The translations under genes and the position numbers were made by a program. 64,000 nt of DNA from Bacillota bacterium (GTDB lineage: Bacteria > Bacillota > Clostridia > Christensenellales > SZUA-584): positions 8,213 to 72,212 of the forward strand of contig JAEYPO010000032.1 in the NCBI GenBank assembly GCA_023410595.1, written 5' to 3'. Shown here piece by piece: positions 8,628-16,591 of the stretch. Within the stretch, counting starts at the first letter, position 1. Every line of letters starts with the position of its first letter. The notes under the pieces were generated by a model. That model worked only from the letters and a program-made list of their open reading frames with translations. It made no database searches and was not told where the DNA came from.

Positions 8628-9020
8628 CTATTCGTTTATGCCTGGGGGCTGCATGCTTTGCTTAAGCTCATTAAGCTTTGAGCTAAGCGATTCTATCTCG
8701 CCAGCGTATGTTTCAGCCAGCGACGATTGTATCAATATATCGCTTTTCAGCTCGTTCGCCTTTGCCGAGTAATGCAGCGCCTGAAACACGGATATGACTG
8801 TCATAACCGCAAGACCCGCAATCACGAGCACCGCGGCTGCCGCCAGAGCTATTACGGTCTTGCGCGTTACGCAAAACCCGAACGTCTTTTTCCTCGCGTC
8901 CGTCTCAGACGCTATTATGACGCTGTACGTCTCGGGGCTCAATTTGCCCGCCTCGCCCTTTTTGATTAGCAGACGATCCTCCTTAGGCCTCCGCTTTACG
9001 TTCCCAAGACGTTTAATCAT
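8628..9020 (-). CDS. Small bitopic membrane protein paralogous to the N-terminus of the adjacent NlpC/P60 hydrolase
   Basis: A 130-residue protein with a basic cytoplasmic start, one membrane helix at about residues 50-75, and a short coiled-coil-like outer tail. The segment YSVIIASETDARKKTF matches YSIIISSVTDARKKAF of the next gene upstream. Homology extends through the helix into the YSA-A-ELKS region, so this is a free-standing copy of that protein's anchor domain. The ATG at 9020 overlaps the hydrolase stop as ATGA, so translation is coupled, and a longer in-frame start at 9113 was rejected. It probably acts with the bactofilin 74 bp downstream, as a partner or membrane tether. Confidence 0.75.
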   Translation of the reverse strand: MIKRLGNVKRRPKEDRLLIKKGEAGKLSPETYSVIIASETDARKKTFGFCVTRKTVIALAAAAVLVIAGLAVMTVISVFQALHYSAKANELKSDILIQSSLAETYAGEIESLSSKLNELKQSMQPPGINE

Positions 9021-10504
9021 TGCTGCACCTCCGGCGGCTGACTTGCGACGCCTGGTGCTTCTTCGGAATACGGCCTGCCGTATAAGGCGACTTTCCATCC
9101 GCCTCCGCTCCAAAGATCACGTATTATGACGCGCCCTTTACATGAGCTTGCCTCTATCGTCTTGTTGTTGCCGATATATATGGCGGCGTGGTGTATCTCC
9201 CTCCAGCGCCCGCAGCTGCATCCCGGCTTTGACCAGAATACGATATCGCCCGGCTTTAAGTCCTTTTCGTCAACGACGTACCCGTTGCTATGGCAATATC
9301 TCGCCTGCTCGACGGACGACGTGGGTATCGCAATGCCCGCTTGATTGTACGACCAATATACGAAATACGAACAGTCTACGTAGTTGCCCGAGCCTCTCCT
9401 TGACTTCGAATAGGGATGCCCCAGCCGTATTAGCGCCGACTGCACTATAGCCGCGCCCTTTGTGCCCTGCGGCAGGCTCGCTATTATCTGCTGCAGATCC
9501 TCCGACTCCGTGCCGTCGTACATATCCACGCCCAGCAGGTCGGCAAAATAAGTATAGTAGCTGGGAGACATGAGCCTTGCAAGCAAGGCCGCCTGCTTTC
9601 TGTCAAAGCTGTGCATCACGGCGCCTTCCTCGTAAGTGAGGCTGTTGACGGAAACGTACACGTTAAGCGTAGTCACCGGCACAGGAGGCGCGGTGGGGTC
9701 CGAGTTTTCCGCAAAGCTCGTAGTTTTGTCAGTACGGAATTCAAGCTGGTTCATCTCGTTGTAGATATCGCGCAGCGTTCCTATGTTTTCCGGCGTTATA
9801 GTAAGAAATTTGAACCCTTCGTGCATCGTCGCGGCCGCGTACACCGACAAAACGTCGGCCCAGTTGTTTACCGTATCGCTGTCGCCGTCCATGTCGCCCG
9901 CGAACTCCACTTTAACGTCGTCAAAGCTCTCCGTTGCCTTTATGACTTCCACATGCGTGTCTATTTTAGATTGGAAATCGGCGTTTATCTGCGTTATGGC
10001 GTCCTTCATGGGTATAACCTGCACCGCCCCCGCGGTGAGGCCATCTTTTTCCAGCCCGTCCGCGGCTGAAGCCGATATTGCTTTTGCCGCGGCGGTCGTC
10101 TGCCCTGATAAGACGGCCTGCTGCGCTGCCGCGTCTCCGTCCGTCCTCAAGCTCAGCATGCCCTTGCTGTCAAGAAGCCCAAGCTTCTGAGCATTACAGT
10201 AATTTTGTTCATAGCAAACGCACGCGGCGCGCAATATCTCAAGCTCGCCAGAATACGAGTCGATAAGCGCCAGCTGCTCTCCCGCCTCACTTTCCAGCTC
10301 ATCGGCCTGCGCCGAATAGTAGGAGGCCTGCGAGGACGTAAATATGAAAGACCCGGTCAGTATGAACATGACGGCCAGCGCGGCGCCCAAAGCGGCAAAA
10401 GCACATCTGCGGGCAACGCTTAAAGTAAACGCCTTTTTACGCGCGTCCGTAACCGACGATATAATTATGCTGTATCGCTCTTTTATTCTTACTTTTCTCC
10501 TCAT
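9017..10504 (-). CDS. Membrane-anchored NlpC/P60 family peptidoglycan hydrolase
   Basis: A 495-residue protein. There is a cytoplasmic segment, a membrane helix at about 30-53, a long coiled-coil/extracellular region, and a C-terminal NlpC/P60 cysteine peptidase domain of about 120 residues. Visible catalytic features are DCSYFVYW with the nucleophile cysteine, HHAAIYIG with the histidine, and KPGDIVFW. Such enzymes cut the stem peptide of peptidoglycan. The ATG at 10504 was chosen because the conserved anchor motif YSIIISSVTDARKKAF starts 10 residues later. Other in-frame starts at 10537 and 10570 lie on or before a TATAAT box. The ribosome binding site is weak. It leads an operon with the small paralogous anchor and the bactofilin. 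Confidence 0.87.
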   Translation of the reverse strand: MRRKVRIKERYSIIISSVTDARKKAFTLSVARRCAFAALGAALAVMFILTGSFIFTSSQASYYSAQADELESEAGEQLALIDSYSGELEILRAACVCYEQNYCNAQKLGLLDSKGMLSLRTDGDAAAQQAVLSGQTTAAAKAISASAADGLEKDGLTAGAVQVIPMKDAITQINADFQSKIDTHVEVIKATESFDDVKVEFAGDMDGDSDTVNNWADVLSVYAAATMHEGFKFLTITPENIGTLRDIYNEMNQLEFRTDKTTSFAENSDPTAPPVPVTTLNVYVSVNSLTYEEGAVMHSFDRKQAALLARLMSPSYYTYFADLLGVDMYDGTESEDLQQIIASLPQGTKGAAIVQSALIRLGHPYSKSRRGSGNYVDCSYFVYWSYNQAGIAIPTSSVEQARYCHSNGYVVDEKDLKPGDIVFWSKPGCSCGRWREIHHAAIYIGNNKTIEASSCKGRVIIRDLWSGGGWKVALYGRPYSEEAPGVASQPPEVQQ

Positions 10505-10705
10505 AATGTTGTCTTTTGAATCTTTAATGCATTTCATATATAACCAAATTATATGTTTTAAAAACAACAAAATTCACAGAATCGTAATATTTACAATCGA
10601 TACCGGTATTTTTCGGACATAAACATACACCGCCTCTGTATGAATAACATTGCGAATAACAATCGGATAACGTATAATAATGTAAATATATATACGTTAT
10701 TATTG

Positions 10706-10744
10706 CACCCCATCAAGCCTCACGACTTGCCGGGGACCCGTATA
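10706..10744 (+). repeat. Short dispersed repeat, copy R1
   Basis: One of seven copies of a roughly 38-bp sequence with the plan CCCCAtAAAG-CCTCACGACTT-ttcGGGGACCCCGTAT. This copy lies between the NlpC/P60 gene and a membrane protein gene, 30 bp past the stop of the latter. The CCCC and GGGG ends can pair. Confidence 0.75.
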
Positions 10745-10773
10745 AACTAGCTTTGGGTGACAACAGCTTTAAA

Positions 10774-11568
10774 TCAGACGATGAGCGATATGATTATTGA
10801 CACTGCGAGCGACGAGGCGGAAATGATGCCGAACTTTTTAAGATATTCTTTGTCGCTTATCTCAAAGAAGAAGCTCTTGCGGACGCCGCCCCACGCCAGC
10901 GTATAGTTTTTAAGAATGCTCCAACGGGTGAAATCTATGCGCAGCAGAGCGAACTCGCTGAGCGAGAACAGCACCAGCATGCAGAACATCGTTACAGGCA
11001 GCGCGCCTATACCCATTATGGGAACGGCGAGAGCTCCGCTGCCGAAGCCCTGGGCGCCAAGCTGTCCCTTGATTATCAGGAACAGCATGTATATATACAG
11101 GCAAAAAGGTATGAGAAACGCCAGCCCCAAGAGTACGAACGAAAACGTGGAAACGGCGACCTGCGTCAGAAAATCCGGCTTGAAGTTTATTATCTCTCTC
11201 GTCTCGCGGAACGAGTAATACCTGTCGCGCGACTGCGGGCGGTCCGTCGACCGCAGCGCGGCGGACGTCTTCTTATCCATAAACTTTAAGTCTCTTGTCT
11301 GTATCAGCTTGGCGAAAAGCTCTTCCGTGAGGTTGAATTCCTCTTTCGGGTGGTGCTCGAGTATATGTACCTTGCTGTAAACAAGCGTGTATACCCTGCC
11401 AATCTCGAACTTGTTGAACGTAAACGGAGTACGGACGAGCATGCGGAAGACTCTCGGCGTTTCGTCCTTAAGCGAAGAAAGCGGCGTAAAATACAGCCGG
11501 TATCTGTTCGTTGTGGCAACGCGCTCTTTGGAAAACAGCAGCATGTTTTCACGCTCGGTCTTCTTCAT
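10774..11568 (-). CDS. Hypothetical membrane protein
   Basis: A 264-residue protein. The first 135 residues are cytoplasmic and rich in charged and aromatic residues. They are followed by membrane helices at about 137-163, 175-205 and 245-263, the last one ending the protein. No known family was recognised. The start at 11568 is supported by AAGGAGT 6 bp upstream. It stands alone, divergent from the decarboxylase cluster, with a dispersed repeat just past its stop. The soluble N-terminal half could be a small binding domain with C-terminal anchoring, but this is only inferred. Confidence 0.65.
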   Translation of the reverse strand: MKKTERENMLLFSKERVATTNRYRLYFTPLSSLKDETPRVFRMLVRTPFTFNKFEIGRVYTLVYSKVHILEHHPKEEFNLTEELFAKLIQTRDLKFMDKKTSAALRSTDRPQSRDRYYSFRETREIINFKPDFLTQVAVSTFSFVLLGLAFLIPFCLYIYMLFLIIKGQLGAQGFGSGALAVPIMGIGALPVTMFCMLVLFSLSEFALLRIDFTRWSILKNYTLAWGGVRKSFFFEISDKEYLKKFGIISASSLAVSIIISLIV

Positions 11569-11719
11569 TGCAGACTCCTTGTGTAATATTGATTATTATC
11601 TCATATTTCGGGCAAATAGAAAAGAGTGATTTTGGTTTTAAATCTGCCGCCCGCAGCAAACCGGGCGGTACTGCTATAAAGAAGCTGCGATATTTAAGGG
11701 GTTTTTTAGGGGTGATATT

Positions 11720-13111
11720 ATGGAAAGACAGATGCCTATAATTGACGCGCTCAGCGCGATAGGCGGCGGCGCGGCGGCTATGCTGTGCATGCCGGGGCAC
11801 AAGGGCGACACGGGGTTTTTCTGCGGCGATATGCTAAAGCTCGATATAACAGAGCTGCCGGGCGCGGACAATCTGCTTTGTCCAGAGGGCGTGATAGAAG
11901 AGTCGCAGCGGCTGCACGCCGATTTTATCGACGCCGGAGCAGCTTTTTACACGACGGGCGGTTCTACGGCGGGCGTGCTCGCCATGCTGTCGCTGTTCCG
12001 CGGAAAGAAGGTAATATTCCCGCGCGGCGTTCACTTCTCCGCCGCAAACGCCATATTCATGTTCGGCATCACGCCTGTTTACCTGCGCTGTCCCCCGTGC
12101 GACTATCCCGCGGTCGTAAGCGCCGAGGATGTAAAGGCGGCGCTGCTCGCTAACAGGGACGCTGCCGCGGTGTTCATCGTATATCCCAACTACTTCGGAT
12201 TCTGCTGCGACATAGAGGCGATTGCGCAAATAGCCCACAAGATGGGCGTGCCCTTGGTCGTAGACGCGGCGCACGCGGCGCATTTCGCTTTCTCGCCGCT
12301 GCTGCCGCTTGCTCCGTCGCACGCCGGCGCGGACATATGGACGGAAAGCGCGCACAAGACGCTGCCCGCTATGAACCAGTGCGCGTGCGTGTGCTTAGGG
12401 CGCCAGTCGCTTGTAGCGCCCTGGGAGCTCAAGCAGGCTCTTACCTGTTTCCAGACGACGAGCCCTTCTTACCTGCTGCTGGCCTCGCTCGACTATGCCC
12501 ACGCGTTTATGCGCGACAAGGGCGAGCAGGAGCTTTTCCGCATAATCAACTTAGGGCGTCGCTTTGAGGAGATGGTGGACGGCCTGCCGGGTTATTCCTG
12601 CGTGCACATACAGCAGGAGAATGTATCGGAAAGCGACTGCCTTAAAGTAATAATAGACGTGAGCGGTACGGGCCATACGGGCATCGACGTAAAAGACATG
12701 CTCGCGGGTCAGGGAATCTACGTCGAGGCGGCGGATTTAAAGAACATACTGCTCATGCTCTCGGTGGGCAACACTACGGCTCACCTCGATACGCTTTACG
12801 ACGCGCTGAAGCATATAGAGAAAAAGCCGGGCAGGGGCATATACTTTTCGCCGTACAGTATGCCTGAAGCAACAAAGTATTCACAAAACGCCCGGTTATG
12901 GGGTAATATAGAAAGCGTGCGCATAGAACAGTCCGTAGGACGCATAAGCGCGTCGGCGGCGGGCGTATATCCTCCCGCTGAGGTCGTCGTACAGCGCGGC
13001 CAGGTAATGTCTTACGAGATAGCGGGATATCTGCTTGAAGCGCGGCGGCAGGGGTTCGGCGTGTTCGGCACGGAGGGCGACAACATAAGGGTCTACAAGG
13101 AGAGGACATGA
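11720..13111 (+). CDS. Orn/Lys/Arg decarboxylase family protein (YaaO type)
   Basis: A 463-residue PLP-dependent aminoacid decarboxylase of fold type I. Visible are MPGHKGD at 24-30, the TTGGST cofactor loop at 78-83, VDAAHAAH with the PLP-pairing aspartate, and the Schiff-base lysine Lys213 in SAHKTLPAMNQ. It is shorter than E. coli SpeA or LdcC and matches the short Gram-positive form. It leads the cluster of decarboxylase, HAD, tmk, holB and ricT, the same neighbourhood as yaaO in Bacillus. The substrate (lysine, arginine or ornithine) cannot be told. Its stop overlaps the next gene by 4 bp. Confidence 0.9.
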   Translation: MERQMPIIDALSAIGGGAAAMLCMPGHKGDTGFFCGDMLKLDITELPGADNLLCPEGVIEESQRLHADFIDAGAAFYTTGGSTAGVLAMLSLFRGKKVIFPRGVHFSAANAIFMFGITPVYLRCPPCDYPAVVSAEDVKAALLANRDAAAVFIVYPNYFGFCCDIEAIAQIAHKMGVPLVVDAAHAAHFAFSPLLPLAPSHAGADIWTESAHKTLPAMNQCACVCLGRQSLVAPWELKQALTCFQTTSPSYLLLASLDYAHAFMRDKGEQELFRIINLGRRFEEMVDGLPGYSCVHIQQENVSESDCLKVIIDVSGTGHTGIDVKDMLAGQGIYVEAADLKNILLMLSVGNTTAHLDTLYDALKHIEKKPGRGIYFSPYSMPEATKYSQNARLWGNIESVRIEQSVGRISASAAGVYPPAEVVVQRGQVMSYEIAGYLLEARRQGFGVFGTEGDNIRVYKERT

Positions 13112-13782
13112 TAAGAAACATAACGGGAAAAGACGCTTCATACCGAATGGTCTTTTTAGACCTCGACGGTACGGTTACCGATTCGGGGCCGGGTTGCATC
13201 AACGCAGTCAGGTATATGTTTGATAAGATAGGCTATACCGAGAACGACGAAAACAGGATAAGGGGATTTATGGGGCCGCCTATGAAGCGCCATCTTGTAA
13301 GGGAATTCGGTTTCAGCGAGGAGGAAGCGGCGGCGGCTTACGTTCACTACAGGGAGTATTACGACAGCAAGGGCGTATTTGAGAACAAACCGTACGACGG
13401 CATAGCACAGGCCATAGCGAGCATAAAAGGCTCGGGCAAGGAAGTATATATAGCCACATCGAAGCCGGAAAATCTGGCGCTGCTCGTGCTCGAAAAGTTT
13501 GGCCTTTCCGGGTTGTTTTCGGGCGTTTTTGCCGCGCGGCATGATAAAAACATACTCGACAAGGACGAAGTGCTCGAAAGTGCAGTAGCCGAGCTGGGCG
13601 ACGTAACGGACGCCGTAATGGTAGGCGACAGATGCTTCGACATACTGGGCGGCAAGCATGTGGGGTTTGACACCATAGGCGTGCTTTACGGTTACGGCAG
13701 CGAAGACGAGCTTACAGGCGCGGGCTGCGATTACACCGTAGATACCGTGCACGACCTTGCGGTTTTGCTGGGGAGGGCTTAA
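13108..13782 (+). CDS. HAD superfamily hydrolase, phosphoglycolate phosphatase-like
   Basis: A 224-residue HAD phosphatase. Motif I is LDLDGTVTDS, with nucleophile Asp18 and acid/base Asp20. Motif II is the threonine in YIATSKP. The motif III lysine and motif IV MVGDRCFDILG are also clear. A helical cap lies between motifs I and II, as in Gph/PgmB enzymes. It removes phosphate from a small phosphorylated metabolite that cannot be identified here. It is coupled to the decarboxylase by an ATGA overlap, and its TAA is immediately followed by the tmk ATG, so it belongs to the same transcript. Confidence 0.88.
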   Translation: MIRNITGKDASYRMVFLDLDGTVTDSGPGCINAVRYMFDKIGYTENDENRIRGFMGPPMKRHLVREFGFSEEEAAAAYVHYREYYDSKGVFENKPYDGIAQAIASIKGSGKEVYIATSKPENLALLVLEKFGLSGLFSGVFAARHDKNILDKDEVLESAVAELGDVTDAVMVGDRCFDILGGKHVGFDTIGVLYGYGSEDELTGAGCDYTVDTVHDLAVLLGRA

Positions 13783-14454
13783 ATGAGCGGATTCTTTATA
13801 GTATTCGAGGGCGCGGACGGCTCGGGCAAATCGACGCAGATGCGCTATCTCGCGGAATATCTTGAGAGCGTGGGCGTAAACGTGCTGAGCACACGCGAGC
13901 CGGGGGGCTGCCCCGTAGCCGAGGAAATACGCGAGATCGTATTGAGCAAGGACGAAAAGCAGATGGAAGCGGTCACGGAAGCGCTGCTATACGCCGCCGC
14001 GCGCGCCGAGCACGTGCGCCAGGTCATAATGCCCGCGCTAAAGGCGGGAAAAATAGTGCTGTGCGACAGGTTCCTGCTGTCGTCTCTCGCGTATCAGGGA
14101 TATGGAAGGGAGCTGGGCGTCGATCTGGTGCGGCGCATAAACGAGCCCGCCATCGCGGGATGTTTGCCTGACCTTACTATATTCATAAACATATCGCCCG
14201 ACAAGGCGTTCGCCCGTATGAACGAGCTTAAAGAACGCGACCGGCTCGAGCGCGCGGGCATGTCTTTTCACGAGCGTGTTTTTAACGGCTATATCGAGCT
14301 TTCAAAGAGCGAAGATGTGATATTCGTGGACGCACAGGGCACGAAACACGAGACGCGGGAGATAATAAAACAGAAAATACTTCCCATACTTAATGACAAG
14401 GGGCTGCTATTCACACCCCATAAAGCCTCGCGACTTTTTGGGGACCCCGTATGA
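13783..14454 (+). CDS. tmk: Thymidylate kinase
   Basis: Phosphorylates dTMP to dTDP for DNA synthesis. The protein is 223 residues. It has P-loop GADGSGKST at 10-18, the TREPGG motif, DRFLLSSLAYQG (the DR-Y/F-S motif) and a LID segment ERDRLERAG. Its last 14 residues, FTPHKASRLFGDPV, are not kinase sequence. They are translated from dispersed repeat R2, which also gives the stop codon, so the native C-terminus has been replaced or extended. The stop overlaps the holB start as ATGA. It sits directly after the HAD gene with no gap. Confidence 0.95.
   Translation: MSGFFIVFEGADGSGKSTQMRYLAEYLESVGVNVLSTREPGGCPVAEEIREIVLSKDEKQMEAVTEALLYAAARAEHVRQVIMPALKAGKIVLCDRFLLSSLAYQGYGRELGVDLVRRINEPAIAGCLPDLTIFINISPDKAFARMNELKERDRLERAGMSFHERVFNGYIELSKSEDVIFVDAQGTKHETREIIKQKILPILNDKGLLFTPHKASRLFGDPV
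14414..14452 (+). repeat. Short dispersed repeat, copy R2, inside the tmk 3' end
   Basis: The copy closest to the apparent consensus: CCCCATAAAGCCTCGCGACT, then TTTTGGGGACCCCGTAT. It is read through as the last codons of tmk, and the holB ATG begins at its right edge. The opposite strand is also open and would read GSPKSREALWGV. Confidence 0.85.
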
Positions 14455-15395
14455 ACTGCGGACGCGACGCGTTTCTTGCCTCCGCCGGCACTTCTTCGAT
14501 GCAGAGCGCTTATCTCGTAATATGCGGCCGTCCGCTCGTTGCCAACCGTGTTGTCAATAAATTTCTTGCGAGGCTGTACTGCAAAAACGGAGGCTGCGGG
14601 GAATGCGACGAGTGCCGCAGAGTGCTCGAGGGGCATGTCGACATAATGAGATTAAGCGCCCCTAAGGTAAGCGAGTTCAGGGAGGCGATAGCGTTCGCCG
14701 CGGAGAAGCCGTCGGGGCCTTACAAATCCGTTGTAATAGAATGCGCAGACGACATGACGGACGCGGCCGCCAACAGCATGCTCAAGACGCTTGAGCAGCC
14801 GCCCGCGGATACCGTGTTCATACTCGAGGCGCGCTCCATAACGGGAGTGCTGCCCACTGTTGCCTCAAGGTGCGCAGCCGTGCACATAACGCCTGACCCG
14901 GAGGCGGAGCGCGGCATAGCGTCGTCTTTGGGAACGGATGAAGCTACGGCGCATATACTCTGCGATCTCTCGGGCGGTTTCGTGGAGGAAGCGGGGCTTA
15001 TATACAAAGACAAAGCGTTCTGGGAAGCCCGGCCTAAAGCGCTCGATATCTGCCACAGGCTGCTCTATCAGACCGGCTTTGGAATAAGCAAGTACGCGGA
15101 TTTTCTTGAAACCGCCAAAGAGCAGCTCCCTTCGCTACTCTGCGTAATGCAGTCGTACTACCGTGACATACTTATATATAAAAAGACAAAAAACGAGCGT
15201 CTTATTATCAACAGCGACTGCATAAGCAACATAAGGCAGGCGGCGGCGGACTTTACAAGCGGCGCCGTTAGTAATATTATTAAGGTTATATTTGAAACAG
15301 AGAGACGTTTTTTCTTTTCAGTAAACTTCAGGTTGGCTGTCGAGAAAATGTTCTTTGATATACTGGAGGAAAAGCACAGATGGAAAAAGTCGTAG
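14451..15395 (+). CDS. holB: DNA polymerase III delta' subunit
   Basis: A 314-residue clamp-loader subunit. It has the zinc-binding cysteines C44, C49, C52 and C55 (CxxxxCxxCxxC), the segment ADDMTDAAANSMLKTLEQPP, and SRC in the sensor region. The P-loop position reads CGRPLVANR and is degenerate, as expected for delta', which does not hydrolyse ATP. The start overlaps tmk by 4 bp and lies right at the end of repeat R2. Its 3' end overlaps ricT by 16 bp. The tmk-holB-ricT order is conserved in Bacillota. Confidence 0.9.
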   Translation: MNCGRDAFLASAGTSSMQSAYLVICGRPLVANRVVNKFLARLYCKNGGCGECDECRRVLEGHVDIMRLSAPKVSEFREAIAFAAEKPSGPYKSVVIECADDMTDAAANSMLKTLEQPPADTVFILEARSITGVLPTVASRCAAVHITPDPEAERGIASSLGTDEATAHILCDLSGGFVEEAGLIYKDKAFWEARPKALDICHRLLYQTGFGISKYADFLETAKEQLPSLLCVMQSYYRDILIYKKTKNERLIINSDCISNIRQAAADFTSGAVSNIIKVIFETERRFFFSVNFRLAVEKMFFDILEEKHRWKKS

Positions 15396-16261
15396 GAGTG
15401 CGGTTTAAACGGGTGGGCAAGGTATACTACTTCCTCCCCGGTGACATAGAGTTCAAAGAAGGCGACCACGCCATAGTCGAAACGACGCGGGGCACGGAGT
15501 ACGGCGACGTCGTCATACCCGAAAAGGAAGTGGAAGATAAGGATATCGTTGCGCCCTTAAAGCCGGTCATACGCAAAGCGACCGCCAAAGACGAAAAGAA
15601 GATGGAAGAAAACATCCAAAAGGAAAAGGATGCGTTTGAGGCCTGTGAAAAAAAGATAATCAGCCACAGCCTTCAGATGAAGCTCGTGGATGTTGAATAT
15701 ACGTTCGACAACTCAAAGATAGTTTTTTACTTCACCGCGGACGGCAGGGTCGATTTCCGCGAGCTCGTCAAAGACCTCGCCGGTATGTTCAAGACCAGGA
15801 TAGAGCTAAGGCAGATAGGCGTGCGCGACGAGGCGAAGATGATGGGAGGCCTCGGGCCGTGCGGACGTCCGTGCTGCTGTTCGTATTTCTTGGGCGACTT
15901 CAGCCCTGTTTCGATTAAGATGGCCAAGGAGCAGAACCTGTCATTATCGCCCACAAAAATAAGCGGCCTTTGCGGCAGGCTGATGTGCTGCCTTAACTAC
16001 GAACACGAGCATTACTGCGAGACTCGCCGCCGTATGCCCAAGCAGGGCAGCACGGTAGACACGCCCGACGGCAAAGGGATAGTGATAGAAAACAACGCGA
16101 TAACCGAGAAGGTGCGCGTAAAGATAACGCTGCCCGACGAGAGCGTCGACATGAAGACGTTCGACTTGAGCGAAGTGAAATTCACGCGTCACAACAACCG
16201 CCCCGAGCCGGAGAACGATGCGGATATCGACGAGGAAATCAAGTCGCTGCTTGACGAATGA
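15380..16261 (+). CDS. ricT: PSP1 domain protein RicT/YaaT
   Basis: A 293-residue PSP1-domain protein. The cysteine set C161, C165-C167, C198, C203 and C204 (GPCGRPCCCSYF and GLCGRLMCCLNYEHEHY) matches the iron-sulfur ligands of the RicA-RicF-RicT complex. In Bacillus that complex promotes RNase Y processing and Spo0A phosphorylation. The extended acidic C-terminal tail ends in SLLDE. The ATG at 15380 lies inside holB and follows GAGGAAAAG. Genes for RicA and RicF are not in this window. Confidence 0.93.
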   Translation: MEKVVGVRFKRVGKVYYFLPGDIEFKEGDHAIVETTRGTEYGDVVIPEKEVEDKDIVAPLKPVIRKATAKDEKKMEENIQKEKDAFEACEKKIISHSLQMKLVDVEYTFDNSKIVFYFTADGRVDFRELVKDLAGMFKTRIELRQIGVRDEAKMMGGLGPCGRPCCCSYFLGDFSPVSIKMAKEQNLSLSPTKISGLCGRLMCCLNYEHEHYCETRRRMPKQGSTVDTPDGKGIVIENNAITEKVRVKITLPDESVDMKTFDLSEVKFTRHNNRPEPENDADIDEEIKSLLDE

Positions 16262-16317
16262 CGCCCAAAGCCTTCGCTTAAAGCGCAAATTTTTGAACAA
16301 TTTGTTGCTTTACGCTG

Positions 16318-16346
16318 TTGCATTTTTATATACATGTGTATAAAAT
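16318..16346 (+). promoter_or_regulatory. Promoter for the ferredoxin gene
   Basis: TTGCAT (16318-16323) and TAAAAT (16341-16346) with a 17-bp spacer, followed by a ribosome binding site GGAGGTGA 8 bp before the ATG. Confidence 0.5.
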
Positions 16347-16379
16347 AGTACGCGTATATAAATACGGAGGTGAAGGCTA

Positions 16380-16550
16380 ATGGCATATATTATTACTGAC
16401 TCGTGCATTTCCTGCGGTGCTTGCGAAAGCGAATGCCCGGTGGAAGCGATCTCTGAGGGCGATGGCAAATATGTTATCGACGCGGACGTTTGCATAGACT
16501 GCGGAAGCTGCGCGGACACCTGCCCGAACGAAGCGATCGAACAGGGTTAA
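16380..16550 (+). CDS. 2[4Fe-4S] ferredoxin
   Basis: A 56-residue clostridial-type ferredoxin. Two CxxCxxCxxxC clusters are present: C9, C12, C15, C19 and C38, C41, C44, C48. The second ligand set is followed by PNEAI, as usual. It carries low-potential electrons for redox enzymes in the cytoplasm. A strong GGAGGTGA precedes the ATG, and a terminator follows 14 bp after the stop. It forms a single-gene unit after the ricT cluster. The convergent gene encodes a radical SAM protein, which may use such electrons, though this link is only positional. Confidence 0.96.
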   Translation: MAYIITDSCISCGACESECPVEAISEGDGKYVIDADVCIDCGSCADTCPNEAIEQG

Positions 16551-16564
16551 CAAATCTCTAAACA

Positions 16565-16588
16565 AAAAGGCCTCTACGGCCTTTTTTA
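16565..16588. terminator. Bidirectional intrinsic terminator between ferredoxin and radical SAM genes
   Basis: AAAAAGGCC and GGCCTTTTTT form a stem around a 5-base loop. T runs lie on both strands, so it can stop both the ferredoxin transcript and the converging radical SAM transcript. Confidence 0.85.
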
Positions 16589-16591
16589 TTT

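Noticed and set aside
10571..10705. Additional gene upstream of the NlpC/P60 gene
   Set aside because: Only AT-rich sequence with promoter-like TATAAT near 10550 and then the short repeat. No coding frame.
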